Positions 1 through 6,605 of a stretch of DNA of 11,605 bases are shown piece by piece. Both the position numbers and the translations under genes were made by a program. Positions within the stretch are counted from its first letter, which is position 1. Each line of letters begins with the position of its first letter. Location of the stretch: contig CAZMCN010000067.1 of the NCBI GenBank assembly GCA_964564845.1, positions 1 to 11,605 on the forward strand, read 5' to 3'. The notes beneath the pieces were generated by a model. It saw only the letters and a list, made by a program, of their open reading frames with translations, was not told the origin of the DNA and ran no database searches. This stretch comes from CAYXPG01 sp964564845. Lineage in GTDB: Bacteria; Planctomycetota; Phycisphaerae; Sedimentisphaerales; Anaerobacaceae.

Positions 1-26
1 CCCTAATTGCCAATTACCAAACTAAA

Positions 27-130
27 TCCTGTTATCCTGATTTTCTGGTTTCCTACTCCCTAATCCCCTGATAACCTGCTCTCCTGGTTTCCTACCCCCT
101 GCTCCCCTGATTCCCTGCTCCCCTTTTCCT
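27..130 (-). repeat. Degenerate 'ATCAGG/CAGGG' intergenic repeat, copy 1
   Basis: Read on the minus strand this stretch is a purine-rich array of short degenerate units such as GGGAATCAGGGGAGCAGGG. The plus strand shows a 39-bp offset repeat of CTGGTTTCCTAC (45-56 and 84-95). The same kind of unit reappears in plus orientation at 6490-6546, between groEL2 and dnaJ. No reading frame is kept through it. It probably arose by slippage or by spread of a small repeat family. Confidence 0.6.
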
Positions 131-132
131 AT

Positions 133-160
133 TTCCTTCGTGTCTTTCTGCCTTAGTGGC
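133..160 (-). repeat. 'GCCAC-AAGG-GACACGAAGG' repeat, copy 1
   Basis: On the minus strand this reads GCCACTAAGGCAGAAAGACA followed by CGAAGGAA. A close relative, GCCACAAAGGTGGCAAGACA followed by CGGAGGGA, stands at 8664-8691 on the plus strand. A looser version with two ACACAAAG units is at 1013-1039. Three related copies in three gene-free spots within 9 kb point to a dispersed intergenic repeat family. Confidence 0.6.
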
Positions 161-180
161 AATAAAAAATATAGACTGGG

Positions 181-217
181 TCATTCTGAGTCCACCGTAG
201 GCGGGCGAAGAATCTCA
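181..217 (-). repeat. GC-rich intergenic repeat fragment
   Basis: The minus strand carries CCCGCCTACGGTGGACTC, which resembles ACGCCTGACGGCGGAGTCC on the plus strand near 8725-8743. Both copies sit beside a copy of the GCCAC-AAGG repeat, so the two may travel or persist as a composite. The outer parts (TCATTCTGAG and GAAGAATCTC) also form an imperfect inverted pair. Confidence 0.4.
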
Positions 218-256
218 ACAAAATCATCAATTATCAATCATCGATAATCAATGATT

Positions 257-294
257 ATGCCTGCGCAAATCGTTCGAATCGAACACGCAGGTAT
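257..294. other. 9-bp inverted repeat with 20-nt loop
   Basis: ATGCCTGCG (257-265) pairs with CGCAGGTAT (286-294), eight Watson-Crick pairs and one G-U. The loop contains GTTCGAATC, which looks like a tRNA T-arm, but the rest of a tRNA is missing. No T-run follows on either strand at the right distance, so it is not a standard terminator. Its role is unknown. Confidence 0.4.
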
Positions 295-298
295 GCCG

Positions 299-355
299 AA
301 AAAAAGTGCGCATTTTTTGCAATTTTTGCCAATTTTTAGCCATTTTTCACAATTT
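299..355. other. Phased A/T tracts, predicted curved DNA
   Basis: T-tracts begin at 313, 323, 333, 343 and 353, an exact 10-bp spacing over five tracts, preceded by a run of seven A at 299-305. Runs of A and T continue at 393-411. Tracts of four or more A/T in phase with the helical turn are known to bend DNA. The role here could be a promoter-upstream element, a nucleoid-protein site, or none. Confidence 0.55.
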
Positions 356-368
356 GCTCAGAATGAGC

Positions 369-393
369 TAACTCCATTATTGTAAAGGAGTTA
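369..393. other. 7-bp inverted repeat next to A/T runs
   Basis: TAACTCC (369-375) pairs with GGAGTTA (387-393) across an 11-nt loop. A smaller hairpin, GCTCA-GAA-TGAGC, lies directly to its left at 355-367. On the plus strand six A and then five T follow, which is a weak terminator layout. No plus-strand gene in the window needs a terminator here. Confidence 0.35.
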
Positions 394-517
394 AAAAATT
401 TTTCAAAAAAATCCTAAAAACTAAATGTCCAAACACCCTCATAATTTCAGACATATCCTATCCACTAACAGGTGTGGTAAATAGCGCGTTTTTGGGGTTG
501 GTGGGGTGGTTATTTGA

Positions 518-721
518 TTAGTCAAGCCAGAGCCCTAAAGCAATAAAAAAGGTCGTTAAAACAACAAGAACGATGATAACCTCCCAAAAAGGATGCTCTT
601 TTGAAAATTTCCTCGTTCTCATTATCAGGCCATAGCTCTCGGGCTTATGCATATGACACCGCCATTCTTTTATTTCCGGCTTTACCTGCATTTTCCAGTC
701 TTTTCGCCAAAAAACACTCAT
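518..721 (-). CDS. Possible small tail-anchored membrane protein
   Basis: This reading frame encodes 67 residues from an ATG at 719-721; an in-frame TTG lies just before it. The first 45 residues are polar and basic, with a Cys-His-Met-His cluster near residue 23. The last 25 residues contain one strongly hydrophobic segment (VIIVLVVLTTFFIALGLWL) that ends at the stop. This is the layout of a single-span protein with its N-terminus in the cytoplasm. I recognise no family. Support is limited: the ribosome-binding site is poor (a GAG about 14 nt upstream), and the flanks are non-coding repeats and palindromes. It points away from groEL1, so the region 722-1112 would hold both promoters. It may be a real small gene or a chance frame. 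Confidence 0.4.
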   Translation of the reverse strand: MSVFWRKDWKMQVKPEIKEWRCHMHKPESYGLIMRTRKFSKEHPFWEVIIVLVVLTTFFIALGLWLD

Positions 722-835
722 CAAAAATCAAATCAATCTCTATTTATATACGGCTATTTTGAGGATTCAGGTTAATTTTTTTGCGATTAAATATTCGCCT
801 GCCTGTCAGTTTGGCGTATTGGGTTTGCGAAAAGT

Positions 836-849
836 TGCCAAAATTGGCA
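836..849. promoter_or_regulatory. Palindrome TGCCAA-AA-TTGGCA, possible operator
   Basis: Two 6-bp arms are separated by two bases. The site lies in the shared upstream region of the small minus-strand frame and groEL1, about 265 bp before the groEL1 start. It has the size of a dimeric regulator site, but no regulator gene is nearby and I know no family that fits. Confidence 0.25.
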
Positions 850-992
850 TAATCGGCAGTTGAAAATGGTGGTCTGAGCCGGGTGAGGTGTAATTTATGC
901 AAGTTACAACCACCTATAATAAAAGCATTTAGGAGAAACGAAGCTTAAATCGGCCAGTGCGGGGCTAAAAGCTGGTATCTGATTTGCATATC

Positions 993-1001
993 TGGTATAA
1001 A
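993..1001 (+). promoter_or_regulatory. Candidate extended -10 promoter for groEL1
   Basis: TGGTATAAA fits the extended -10 pattern TGnTATAAT at five of six -10 bases. It would start a transcript about 105 nt before groEL1. The -35 position (around 972-978) shows only a weak match. An alternative is the TATAAT at 915-920. Neither is proven. Confidence 0.25.
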
Positions 1002-1012
1002 TTACGGGAAAA

Positions 1013-1039
1013 ACACAAAGAAAAAGGCAGGACACAAAG
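1013..1039 (+). repeat. 'ACACAAAG' intergenic repeat, loose copy
   Basis: ACACAAAG occurs at 1013-1020 and 1032-1039 with GGCAGG just before the second. It resembles the GCCAC-AAGG-GACACGAAGG repeats at 133-160 and 8664-8691. It lies in the presumed 5' leader of groEL1. Confidence 0.35.
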
Positions 1040-1112
1040 ATTTAAGAAAAAGAGTCGGTGTTTAATTAACAGGAAATTAGCAAATGAACCCTATTTAAGG
1101 AGAGCATAAATT

Positions 1113-2825
1113 ATGGCAGTTAAAGAATTAGCATTTGAATCCGAGGCAAGGGCGGGTCTGCTTGCGGGCGTTGAAAAACTATCGGCAGCAGTCAAATCAA
1201 CCCTCGGACCGAGAGGTCGAAACGCAATTATCGATAAAAGCTGGGGTGGGCCTACCGTAACCAAAGACGGTGTAACGGTAGCGGAAGAAATCGACCTTGT
1301 CGATAAAAACGAAAATCTTGGCGCAAAACTGGTACGAGAAGCGGCGAGCAAGACGTCAAAAATCGCCGGCGACGGCACAACAACGGCTACAGTGCTTACC
1401 GAAGCGATGTTCAAAGAAGCATATCGAAACCTTGCAGCGGGCGCAGATGCTATGGCACTTGCGCGTGGGATGCATAGGGCCGCCAAAACGGTAACCGACA
1501 ATCTTGCCAAACTGGCAAAACCGGTGGATATCACCAAGGCCGACGACATAATCAACATCGCTGCGGTATCAGCCAACAATGACAGAGAAGTCGGCAAGAT
1601 TATGGCTGACGCCTTTCAGCGTGTCGGCAAAGACGGCGTGATTACCATCGAAGAAGGCAAAAGCCTTGATACAACAGTTGATTTTGTCGAAGGGATGCAG
1701 TTCGACCGCGGGTATTTATCGCCACATTTCATAACCGATGTGGACAATATGGTCTGCGAACTGGAAAAGCCGTATATACTGGTTTATGAGGAGAAAATCA
1801 GTAACGTTGCCAAGTTTGTGCCGCTGCTGGAAAAAGTTGCAAAAAGCAAACGGTCTTTACTGGTTATCGCCGAAGATGTCGAAAGCGAAGTGCTGGCGAC
1901 ACTGGTGGTCAATAAGCTAAAAGGCATCATCGCAGTCGCAGCGGTAAAGGCACCGGGCTATGGCGACCGCAGAAAAGCGATGCTGGCCGACATCGCCACT
2001 CTGACGGGAGCAGAGCCGATTTTCAAGGACCTCGGTATCGAACTGGAAAATATCAGCACTGACCAGCTTGGACAAGCTAAAAAAGTAACCATCGACAATG
2101 ATACGACGATTATTGTCGAAGGGGCCGGCAGCAGCAAAGCTATCAGCGGCAGAATCAAACAAATCCAAAGCGAAATTGAAACCACAACCAGCGATTACGA
2201 CCGGGAGAAACTTCAGGAACGATTGGCCAAACTTACCGGCGGTGTGGCTCAAATCAACGTCGGGGCTGCAAGTGAAGCTGAAATGAAAGAGAAAAAGGCG
2301 CGGATTGAAGACGCCCTGCACTCTACCAGAGCAGCAATTGAAGAAGGTATCGTGCCGGGCGGCGGTGTGGCACTAATCCGCTGTATCGATGCAGCCAAGA
2401 AATTAAAACTTTCCGGTGATGAGCAAACAGGAGCTGATATCGTTGCCAAGGCACTTACAATGCCCTGCTATTACATTGCCGACAACGCCGGAGCGACGGC
2501 GAACCTCGTGGTCAATAAAGTTGTGCAAGGCAAAGGTGGGTTCGGCTATAACGCCGACACAGACAAATATGAAGACCTGCTGGAGGCAGGCGTGAGCGAC
2601 CCGGTCAAGGTAACACGAATCGCTCTGCAAAACGCTGTAAGTATAGCGGCTCTTCTTTTGACCACCGATTGTCTTGTTACCGAAAAGCCCAAGGAAAAAG
2701 AAGAAGGCCCAAGCGGTATGGGCGGCGGTATGGGCGGCGGTATGGGCGGTATGGGCGGTATGGGCGGCGGAATGGGCGGTATGGGCGGCGGAATGGGCGG
2801 TATGGGCGGTATGAATATGATGTAA
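1113..2825 (+). CDS. groEL: Chaperonin GroEL, paralog 1, with extended GGM tail
   Basis: This is a group I chaperonin subunit of 570 residues, which would form the double-ring ATP-driven folding chamber of the cytoplasm. The family signatures are clear: TKDGVTV with Asp52, GDGTTT with Asp87, the apical motif MQFDRGYLSP, AEDVESE, KAPGYGDRRKAML, TSDYDREKLQERLAKL and IEDALHSTRAA-EEGIVPGGG. The start is fixed by AAGGAG ten bases before the ATG. Two features are unusual. The apical residue equal to E. coli Tyr203 is His205 (YLSPHF). The tail after VTEKP has 44 residues, including about ten GGM or GGGM units and ending NMM, against 23 in E. coli. No groES adjoins it; the next one is 1.7 kb downstream. 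Together with groEL2 it makes a paralog pair of quite different sequence. Its substrates and whether it uses the GroES encoded here are unknown. Confidence 0.97.
   Translation: MAVKELAFESEARAGLLAGVEKLSAAVKSTLGPRGRNAIIDKSWGGPTVTKDGVTVAEEIDLVDKNENLGAKLVREAASKTSKIAGDGTTTATVLTEAMFKEAYRNLAAGADAMALARGMHRAAKTVTDNLAKLAKPVDITKADDIINIAAVSANNDREVGKIMADAFQRVGKDGVITIEEGKSLDTTVDFVEGMQFDRGYLSPHFITDVDNMVCELEKPYILVYEEKISNVAKFVPLLEKVAKSKRSLLVIAEDVESEVLATLVVNKLKGIIAVAAVKAPGYGDRRKAMLADIATLTGAEPIFKDLGIELENISTDQLGQAKKVTIDNDTTIIVEGAGSSKAISGRIKQIQSEIETTTSDYDREKLQERLAKLTGGVAQINVGAASEAEMKEKKARIEDALHSTRAAIEEGIVPGGGVALIRCIDAAKKLKLSGDEQTGADIVAKALTMPCYYIADNAGATANLVVNKVVQGKGGFGYNADTDKYEDLLEAGVSDPVKVTRIALQNAVSIAALLLTTDCLVTEKPKEKEEGPSGMGGGMGGGMGGMGGMGGGMGGMGGGMGGMGGMNMM
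2715..2813 (+). repeat. In-frame GGTATGGGC tandem repeat (GGM tail)
   Basis: Units of 9 and 12 bases (GGT ATG GGC, with an extra GGC or GGA) encode the Gly-Gly-Met tail. Such low-complexity DNA can gain or lose units by slippage without leaving the frame, so tail length may vary between strains. Confidence 0.85.
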
Positions 2826-2871
2826 AACCGTTCTAATCAGCAAAAGCTAATTAAAGCTGAAGGAGTTTTTA

Positions 2872-4434
2872 ATGGCACTATCAAAAAAGATGTTAAAACC
2901 TGTAGTTTTGCTGGTATTGGGCTTTATTATTGCGTTTGGGGCCACCCCGTGCACCACTATTATGGCCATAAATAAAGAGCAGGGACAAGGTTATCTGGAC
3001 GCTGACGGCAACTGGATAGAGACCGAGCAGCAGAAAGATACGCGAATGGCGTGGTGGCGCCAGGCAAGGTTCGGGATGTTCATCCACTGGGGGATTTATG
3101 CGGTTCCGGCGGGTGAATGGAAAGGCCAGCAGGATAAAGGATTAGGTGAATGGATTCAGCTCCATTTTAAGATTCCGGTAAAAGAATATGAAAAGCTTGC
3201 GGAACAGTTCAATCCGGTCAAGTACGATGCGGAAGAATGGGTGAAACTTGCCAAGGCTGCGGGGATGAAATACATTGTAATTACCTCGAAGCACCACGAC
3301 GGTTTTGCGATGTATCATTCCAAGGTGAGCAAGTTCAACGTAGTAGATGCCACGCCATTCGGGCGGGATGTAATAGCAGAATTGGCCCAGGCCTGTAAGA
3401 AACACGACATTCGTCTTGGCTTCTACTACAGCCAATCGCAGGACTGGCATGAGCCGGACGCATATATGAACTACTGGGACTTTCCTGACAACCTTGACAA
3501 GTCGCCCGAGAAATATCAAAAAACCGAGAAAGGTAAAAGGCGCAGCTGGATAAGGACGACTTTTCCAAACTATATGAAGAGGAAGGGCCTGCCGCAGGTT
3601 CGTGAGATATTGACGCAGTACGGTCCGATTTGTTTGATATGGTACGACACGCCGCGGGCGATAACAAAGGAGCAGAGTATGGAATTTGTTAATCAGGTGC
3701 GTCGATTACAGCCTGACTGTCTGATAAGTAGTCGCGTGGGTCACGGTTTAGGCGATTATGGCTCGACGGGTGACAACAAAATTCCAGGTTCGCGAAGGAT
3801 TGGCGACTGGGAAACACCAGCAACAATAAACAAGACGTGGGGCTATAAGAAAAACGATACGAACTGGAAGAGCGCCAAACAAATAACGCATAATCTTGTT
3901 GATATCGCAAGTAAGGGGGGAAATTATCTTCTAAATGTCGGGCCTACGGCTGAGGGAGTTATCCCTGAGGCATCGGTGAATATCCTGCGAGAGGTTGGCA
4001 GTTGGATGGACAAAAACAGCGATAGCATTTACGGGACAGTTGCCAGTCCGTTAGGGAAACTTCCCTGGGGTCGATGCACCACCAAGACCGGCAAGGTCTA
4101 TCTGCATGTTTTCGACTGGCCAACGGATGGTAAACTGGAAGTAGTCGGGCTGACAAATAAACTTAAAAAGGCTTATCTGCTTGCCGATGAAACTAAACTG
4201 CCGGCTACACAGCAAGGTGATAAAATTGTTGTGAACCTACCCAAAAAATGCCCGGACAGTATTGACACAGTGGTTGTTCTGGCAATTGACGGCGATGCGA
4301 AAATCAGCAAGACTGAGCAAGTCGGCAATACCGATATACTGCGGGCGGGTAAATATGCGCTATCGATTGAACCGGATGCGAGAGTCAAGACTTCGGCGAT
4401 AAATTTAAAGTCGGTAAAACTTTGGCCAATGTAA
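2872..4434 (+). CDS. Secreted alpha-L-fucosidase, family GH29
   Basis: The product of 520 residues should release alpha-L-fucose from fucosylated glycans. Residues 11-23 form a hydrophobic signal segment after a basic N-terminus (KK, K), so export is likely; a Cys at 27 does not fit the lipobox well. The GH29 barrel begins at about residue 60 with the motif RFGMFIHWGIYAVPAGEW and continues with KHHDGFAMYHS (140-150). The nucleophile is probably Asp259 in LIWYD. Glu314 in GDWETPATINKTWGY is a candidate acid/base, which is inference from spacing. GGNYLLNVGPTAEG is another family hallmark. Residues from about 400 form a small beta-rich C-terminal domain. The ATG follows AAGGAG (2860-2865). It lies 46 bp after groEL1 and 78 bp before groES, on the same strand, with no terminator seen on either side. 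A glycan-degrading enzyme is out of place in a chaperonin cluster. Confidence 0.93.
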   Translation: MALSKKMLKPVVLLVLGFIIAFGATPCTTIMAINKEQGQGYLDADGNWIETEQQKDTRMAWWRQARFGMFIHWGIYAVPAGEWKGQQDKGLGEWIQLHFKIPVKEYEKLAEQFNPVKYDAEEWVKLAKAAGMKYIVITSKHHDGFAMYHSKVSKFNVVDATPFGRDVIAELAQACKKHDIRLGFYYSQSQDWHEPDAYMNYWDFPDNLDKSPEKYQKTEKGKRRSWIRTTFPNYMKRKGLPQVREILTQYGPICLIWYDTPRAITKEQSMEFVNQVRRLQPDCLISSRVGHGLGDYGSTGDNKIPGSRRIGDWETPATINKTWGYKKNDTNWKSAKQITHNLVDIASKGGNYLLNVGPTAEGVIPEASVNILREVGSWMDKNSDSIYGTVASPLGKLPWGRCTTKTGKVYLHVFDWPTDGKLEVVGLTNKLKKAYLLADETKLPATQQGDKIVVNLPKKCPDSIDTVVVLAIDGDAKISKTEQVGNTDILRAGKYALSIEPDARVKTSAINLKSVKLWPM

Positions 4435-4512
4435 AAATAAACAAGGTGATTTCGACATTCGTTTGAAATGAAGAGTTAAGAAGTAAAAGCAAAGTGGATA
4501 AAGGAGACAGTT

Positions 4513-4803
4513 ATGAAACTAAGACCTTTAGATGACGGCGTAGTAATAAAACAATTGGAAGCAGAAGAAAAAACGTCCGGAGGGATAATTCTCCCCGACA
4601 CGGCCAAAGAAAAACCACAAATCGGCAAAGTAGTCGCCACCGGGCCCGGCAAACTGCTCGAAGAGGGCAAACGCAGCAAAATGAGTGTAAAGAAAAACGA
4701 CGAGGTCATCTACGCAAAATACATAGGAAGTGACGTTGAAATCGAAGGCGAAAAATATGTGATTCTCAAGGAAAGTGACATCCTTGGAGTTGTTGAAAAG
4801 TAA
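4513..4803 (+). CDS. groES: Co-chaperonin GroES
   Basis: The protein has 96 residues, the normal length of the heptameric lid that caps GroEL. It shows the N-terminal KLRPLDDGVVIK strand, the mobile loop that docks on GroEL (residues about 16-35, EEKTSGGIILPDTAKEKP), the GKVVATGPGK turn, and the C-terminal YVILKESDILGVVE. The ATG follows AAGGAG (4501-4506). It is the only groES in the window and lies 60 bp before groEL2, the usual groES-groEL order. It must serve groEL2 and may also serve groEL1. No CIRCE operator is visible in the 78 bp upstream. Confidence 0.97.
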   Translation: MKLRPLDDGVVIKQLEAEEKTSGGIILPDTAKEKPQIGKVVATGPGKLLEEGKRSKMSVKKNDEVIYAKYIGSDVEIEGEKYVILKESDILGVVEK

Positions 4804-4863
4804 GCAGTCTGAAAACTACAAATTAAAAGGTGATAACTAAAAACTTAAAGAGGTAAGAAAAAA

Positions 4864-6486
4864 ATGGCAAAACAATTAATGTTTGACGATACGGCACGAG
4901 TACAACTTAAAGACGGTTTGTCGCAACTGGCTGATGCGGTCAAAGTCACCCTCGGCCCGACCGGCAAAAACGTTATCTTGCACAAGAGCTGGGGCTCACC
5001 AAAAGTAACCAAAGACGGCGTTTCGGTCAGCAAGGAAATAGAGCTGCCTGAGCCGTTCAAAAATATGGGCGCCAAGATGGTCAACGAGGTTGCCAGCAAG
5101 ACCAGCGACGTTGTGGGTGACGGCACAACGACATCAACAGTACTTGCTGAAGCGATTTATACCGAAGGGCTACGGCACGTCACAGCCGGCTCAAATCCGA
5201 TGGCCATTCAACGGGGCATCAACAAAGCCGCTGAAGCTGTTACGAAATTTATCGATTCGGTCAGTGTTCCTGTAAAAGGCCATAGTGACATTGCAAAGGT
5301 CGCAACCATCAGCGCAAACAACAACCCTGAGGTCGGTGAAATCCTGGCAAAGGCGATGGATAAGGTCGGCAGAGAAGGTGTCATCGAAATTGAAGAAGGC
5401 AAAGGGATGGAAAATGAACTGACCGTTGTCAAAGGTATGCAGTTCGACAGGGGATATATATCGCCCTATTTTATGACCAATCCCGAGACGCTCGATGCGG
5501 TTCTTGAAGATGCCTATATTCTGCTGCACGAAAAGAAGATAAGCAATGTTCGTGAGCTTATCGGACTGCTTGAGAAAACAGCCCAGGTAGCCAGGCCTTT
5601 GTTGATTATTGCCGAAGACGTCGAGGGCGAAGCGCTGGCGGCATTGGTAATCAATCGTCTGCAGGGAGTATTGAAGGTCTGTGCCGTGAAAGCTCCGGGT
5701 TTTGGCGACCGGAGAAAAGCTATGCTCGCTGACATAGCGGTATTGACCGGCGGACAGGTAATCAGCGAAGATTTAGGCATCAAGCTGGAAAAAGTCGAGC
5801 TTTCGCAGTTAGGCCAAGCCAAAAAAATCGTTATCAGTAAGGAAACAACGACAATAATTGAAGGGGCCGGGAAAAAGAAAGATATCGACGGCCGGTGCGG
5901 GCAAATACGCAGCCAAATTGAAAAGACAACGAGCGATTACGACCGTGAGAAGCTGCAGGAGAGACTTGCAAAACTTACCGGCGGAGTGGCCCGTTTAAAA
6001 GCGGGTGCGGCAACGGAGACGGAAATGAAGGAACGCAAAGACCTTCTGGAAGATGCGCTGCACGCAACGCGAGCGGCGACTGAAGAAGGTATCGTTATCG
6101 GCGGCGGAGTCGTATTTCTGCGAGCCATCAGCCAAGTTGAAAAGGCCAAAGCAAAAGCCAAAGGCGACGAAAAAATCGGTTTTGATATTGTAAGCAGAGC
6201 CCTTAAAGCGCCGACTATGCAAATCGCAAACAACTCAGGCGACCAGGGTGACGTTGTCGTCGCCGAACTTCTCGAGAAACTGCAGCAAGATAAGAACATC
6301 GGTTACGACGCCAATACGGGTAAGTTCGTCAATATGTTCAAGGCCGGCATTATCGACCCGGCAAAAGTGGCGAGAACCGCACTGGAAATGGCGGCTTCGG
6401 TGGCAGGATTAATGTTAACCACCAGCGTGTTAGTAACCGAACTAAAAGATAAGGACGAAGAGCCGATACCAGGCGCAGTAAGATAA
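4864..6486 (+). CDS. groEL: Chaperonin GroEL, paralog 2, without GGM tail
   Basis: This 540-residue group I chaperonin carries the ATPase motifs TKDGVSV with Asp51 and GDGTTTS with Asp86, the apical motif MQFDRGYISPYF with the usual Tyr, AEDVEGEALAALVINRL, KAPGFGDRRKAML, TSDYDREKLQERLAKL and EDALHATRAATEEGIVIGGG. It sits in the standard groES-groEL order, so it is probably the housekeeping partner of that GroES. The end is unusual: after MLTTSVLVTEL it has the short charged sequence KDKDEEPIPGAVR and no Gly-Gly-Met repeat. The ribosome-binding site is modest (AGAGGT, nine bases before the ATG). A small insertion rich in Lys and Ala (VEKAKAKAKGDEK) lies in the second equatorial segment. The frame is intact up to the stop, so loss of the tail looks like a stable property of this paralog. 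Confidence 0.97.
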   Translation: MAKQLMFDDTARVQLKDGLSQLADAVKVTLGPTGKNVILHKSWGSPKVTKDGVSVSKEIELPEPFKNMGAKMVNEVASKTSDVVGDGTTTSTVLAEAIYTEGLRHVTAGSNPMAIQRGINKAAEAVTKFIDSVSVPVKGHSDIAKVATISANNNPEVGEILAKAMDKVGREGVIEIEEGKGMENELTVVKGMQFDRGYISPYFMTNPETLDAVLEDAYILLHEKKISNVRELIGLLEKTAQVARPLLIIAEDVEGEALAALVINRLQGVLKVCAVKAPGFGDRRKAMLADIAVLTGGQVISEDLGIKLEKVELSQLGQAKKIVISKETTTIIEGAGKKKDIDGRCGQIRSQIEKTTSDYDREKLQERLAKLTGGVARLKAGAATETEMKERKDLLEDALHATRAATEEGIVIGGGVVFLRAISQVEKAKAKAKGDEKIGFDIVSRALKAPTMQIANNSGDQGDVVVAELLEKLQQDKNIGYDANTGKFVNMFKAGIIDPAKVARTALEMAASVAGLMLTTSVLVTELKDKDEEPIPGAVR

Positions 6487-6489
6487 ATT

Positions 6490-6546
6490 GGATATCAGAG
6501 TATCAGGGAATCAGGGTGTGGGATACCAGGAATCAGGATATCAGGT
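6490..6546 (+). repeat. Degenerate 'ATCAGG' intergenic repeat, copy 2
   Basis: The gap of 119 bp between groEL2 and dnaJ starts with short units such as TATCAGGGAATCAGGG and AGGAATCAGGATATCAGG. They belong to the same family as the reverse-oriented array at 27-130. No terminator or promoter is clear in the rest of the gap. Confidence 0.6.
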
Positions 6547-6605
6547 TAGACAAGTAAAAGAGCCGCGACCGTAAGAGCAGACAATTTGAATTTATACAAG
6601 AGACT

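Larger units (their letters stand above)
1..517. other. Gene-free left flank with repeats, inverted repeats and phased T-tracts
   Basis: I see no convincing coding region in this stretch. From left to right it holds a pyrimidine-rich degenerate repeat, a short piece of the 'GCCACAAAGG...GACACGAAGG' intergenic repeat family in reverse orientation, a GC-rich fragment related to one near 8718-8745, a 15-nt palindrome (244-258), a 9-bp inverted repeat, T-tracts at 10-bp spacing, another inverted repeat, and a G-rich stretch at 494-509. The mixture looks like non-coding intergenic DNA that gathers small mobile or slippage-made repeats. Confidence 0.7.
722..1112. other. Intergenic region upstream of groEL1
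   Basis: This 391-bp stretch has no gene. It contains a 14-bp palindrome at 836-849, a TATAAT hexamer at 915-920 without a good -35 partner, an extended -10 like sequence at 993-1001, a loose repeat at 1013-1039, and the groEL1 ribosome-binding site AAGGAG at 1097-1102. I looked for the CIRCE operator (TTAGCACTC, 9 bp, GAGTGCTAA) and found nothing similar, so HrcA control is not supported by the sequence. Confidence 0.6.

Noticed and set aside
27..130. CRISPR array
   Set aside because: Units are short, degenerate and lack regular spacers; no cas gene is nearby.
257..294. tRNA gene or fragment, because of GTTCGAATC
   Set aside because: No anticodon arm, D arm or acceptor stem can be folded around it; the T-stem has only three pairs.
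810..862. Sigma-54 promoter from TTGGC and TTGC elements
   Set aside because: The GG and GC elements are not ten bases apart in any combination tested.
1091..1597. Long minus-strand frame over the start of groEL1
   Set aside because: Antisense shadow of a certain gene, with no ribosome-binding site and no known motif.
2403..2843. Minus-strand frame with AHTAH and SAAH repeats
   Set aside because: It is the antisense of the GGM tail repeat and the end of groEL1; the repeat pattern is a shadow.
722..4512. CIRCE/HrcA operator before groEL1 or groES
   Set aside because: No pair of TTAGCACTC-like arms with a 9-bp spacer was found upstream of either gene.
4441..4512. Terminator between the fucosidase and groES genes
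   Set aside because: Only a 4-bp stem is possible and no T-run follows.
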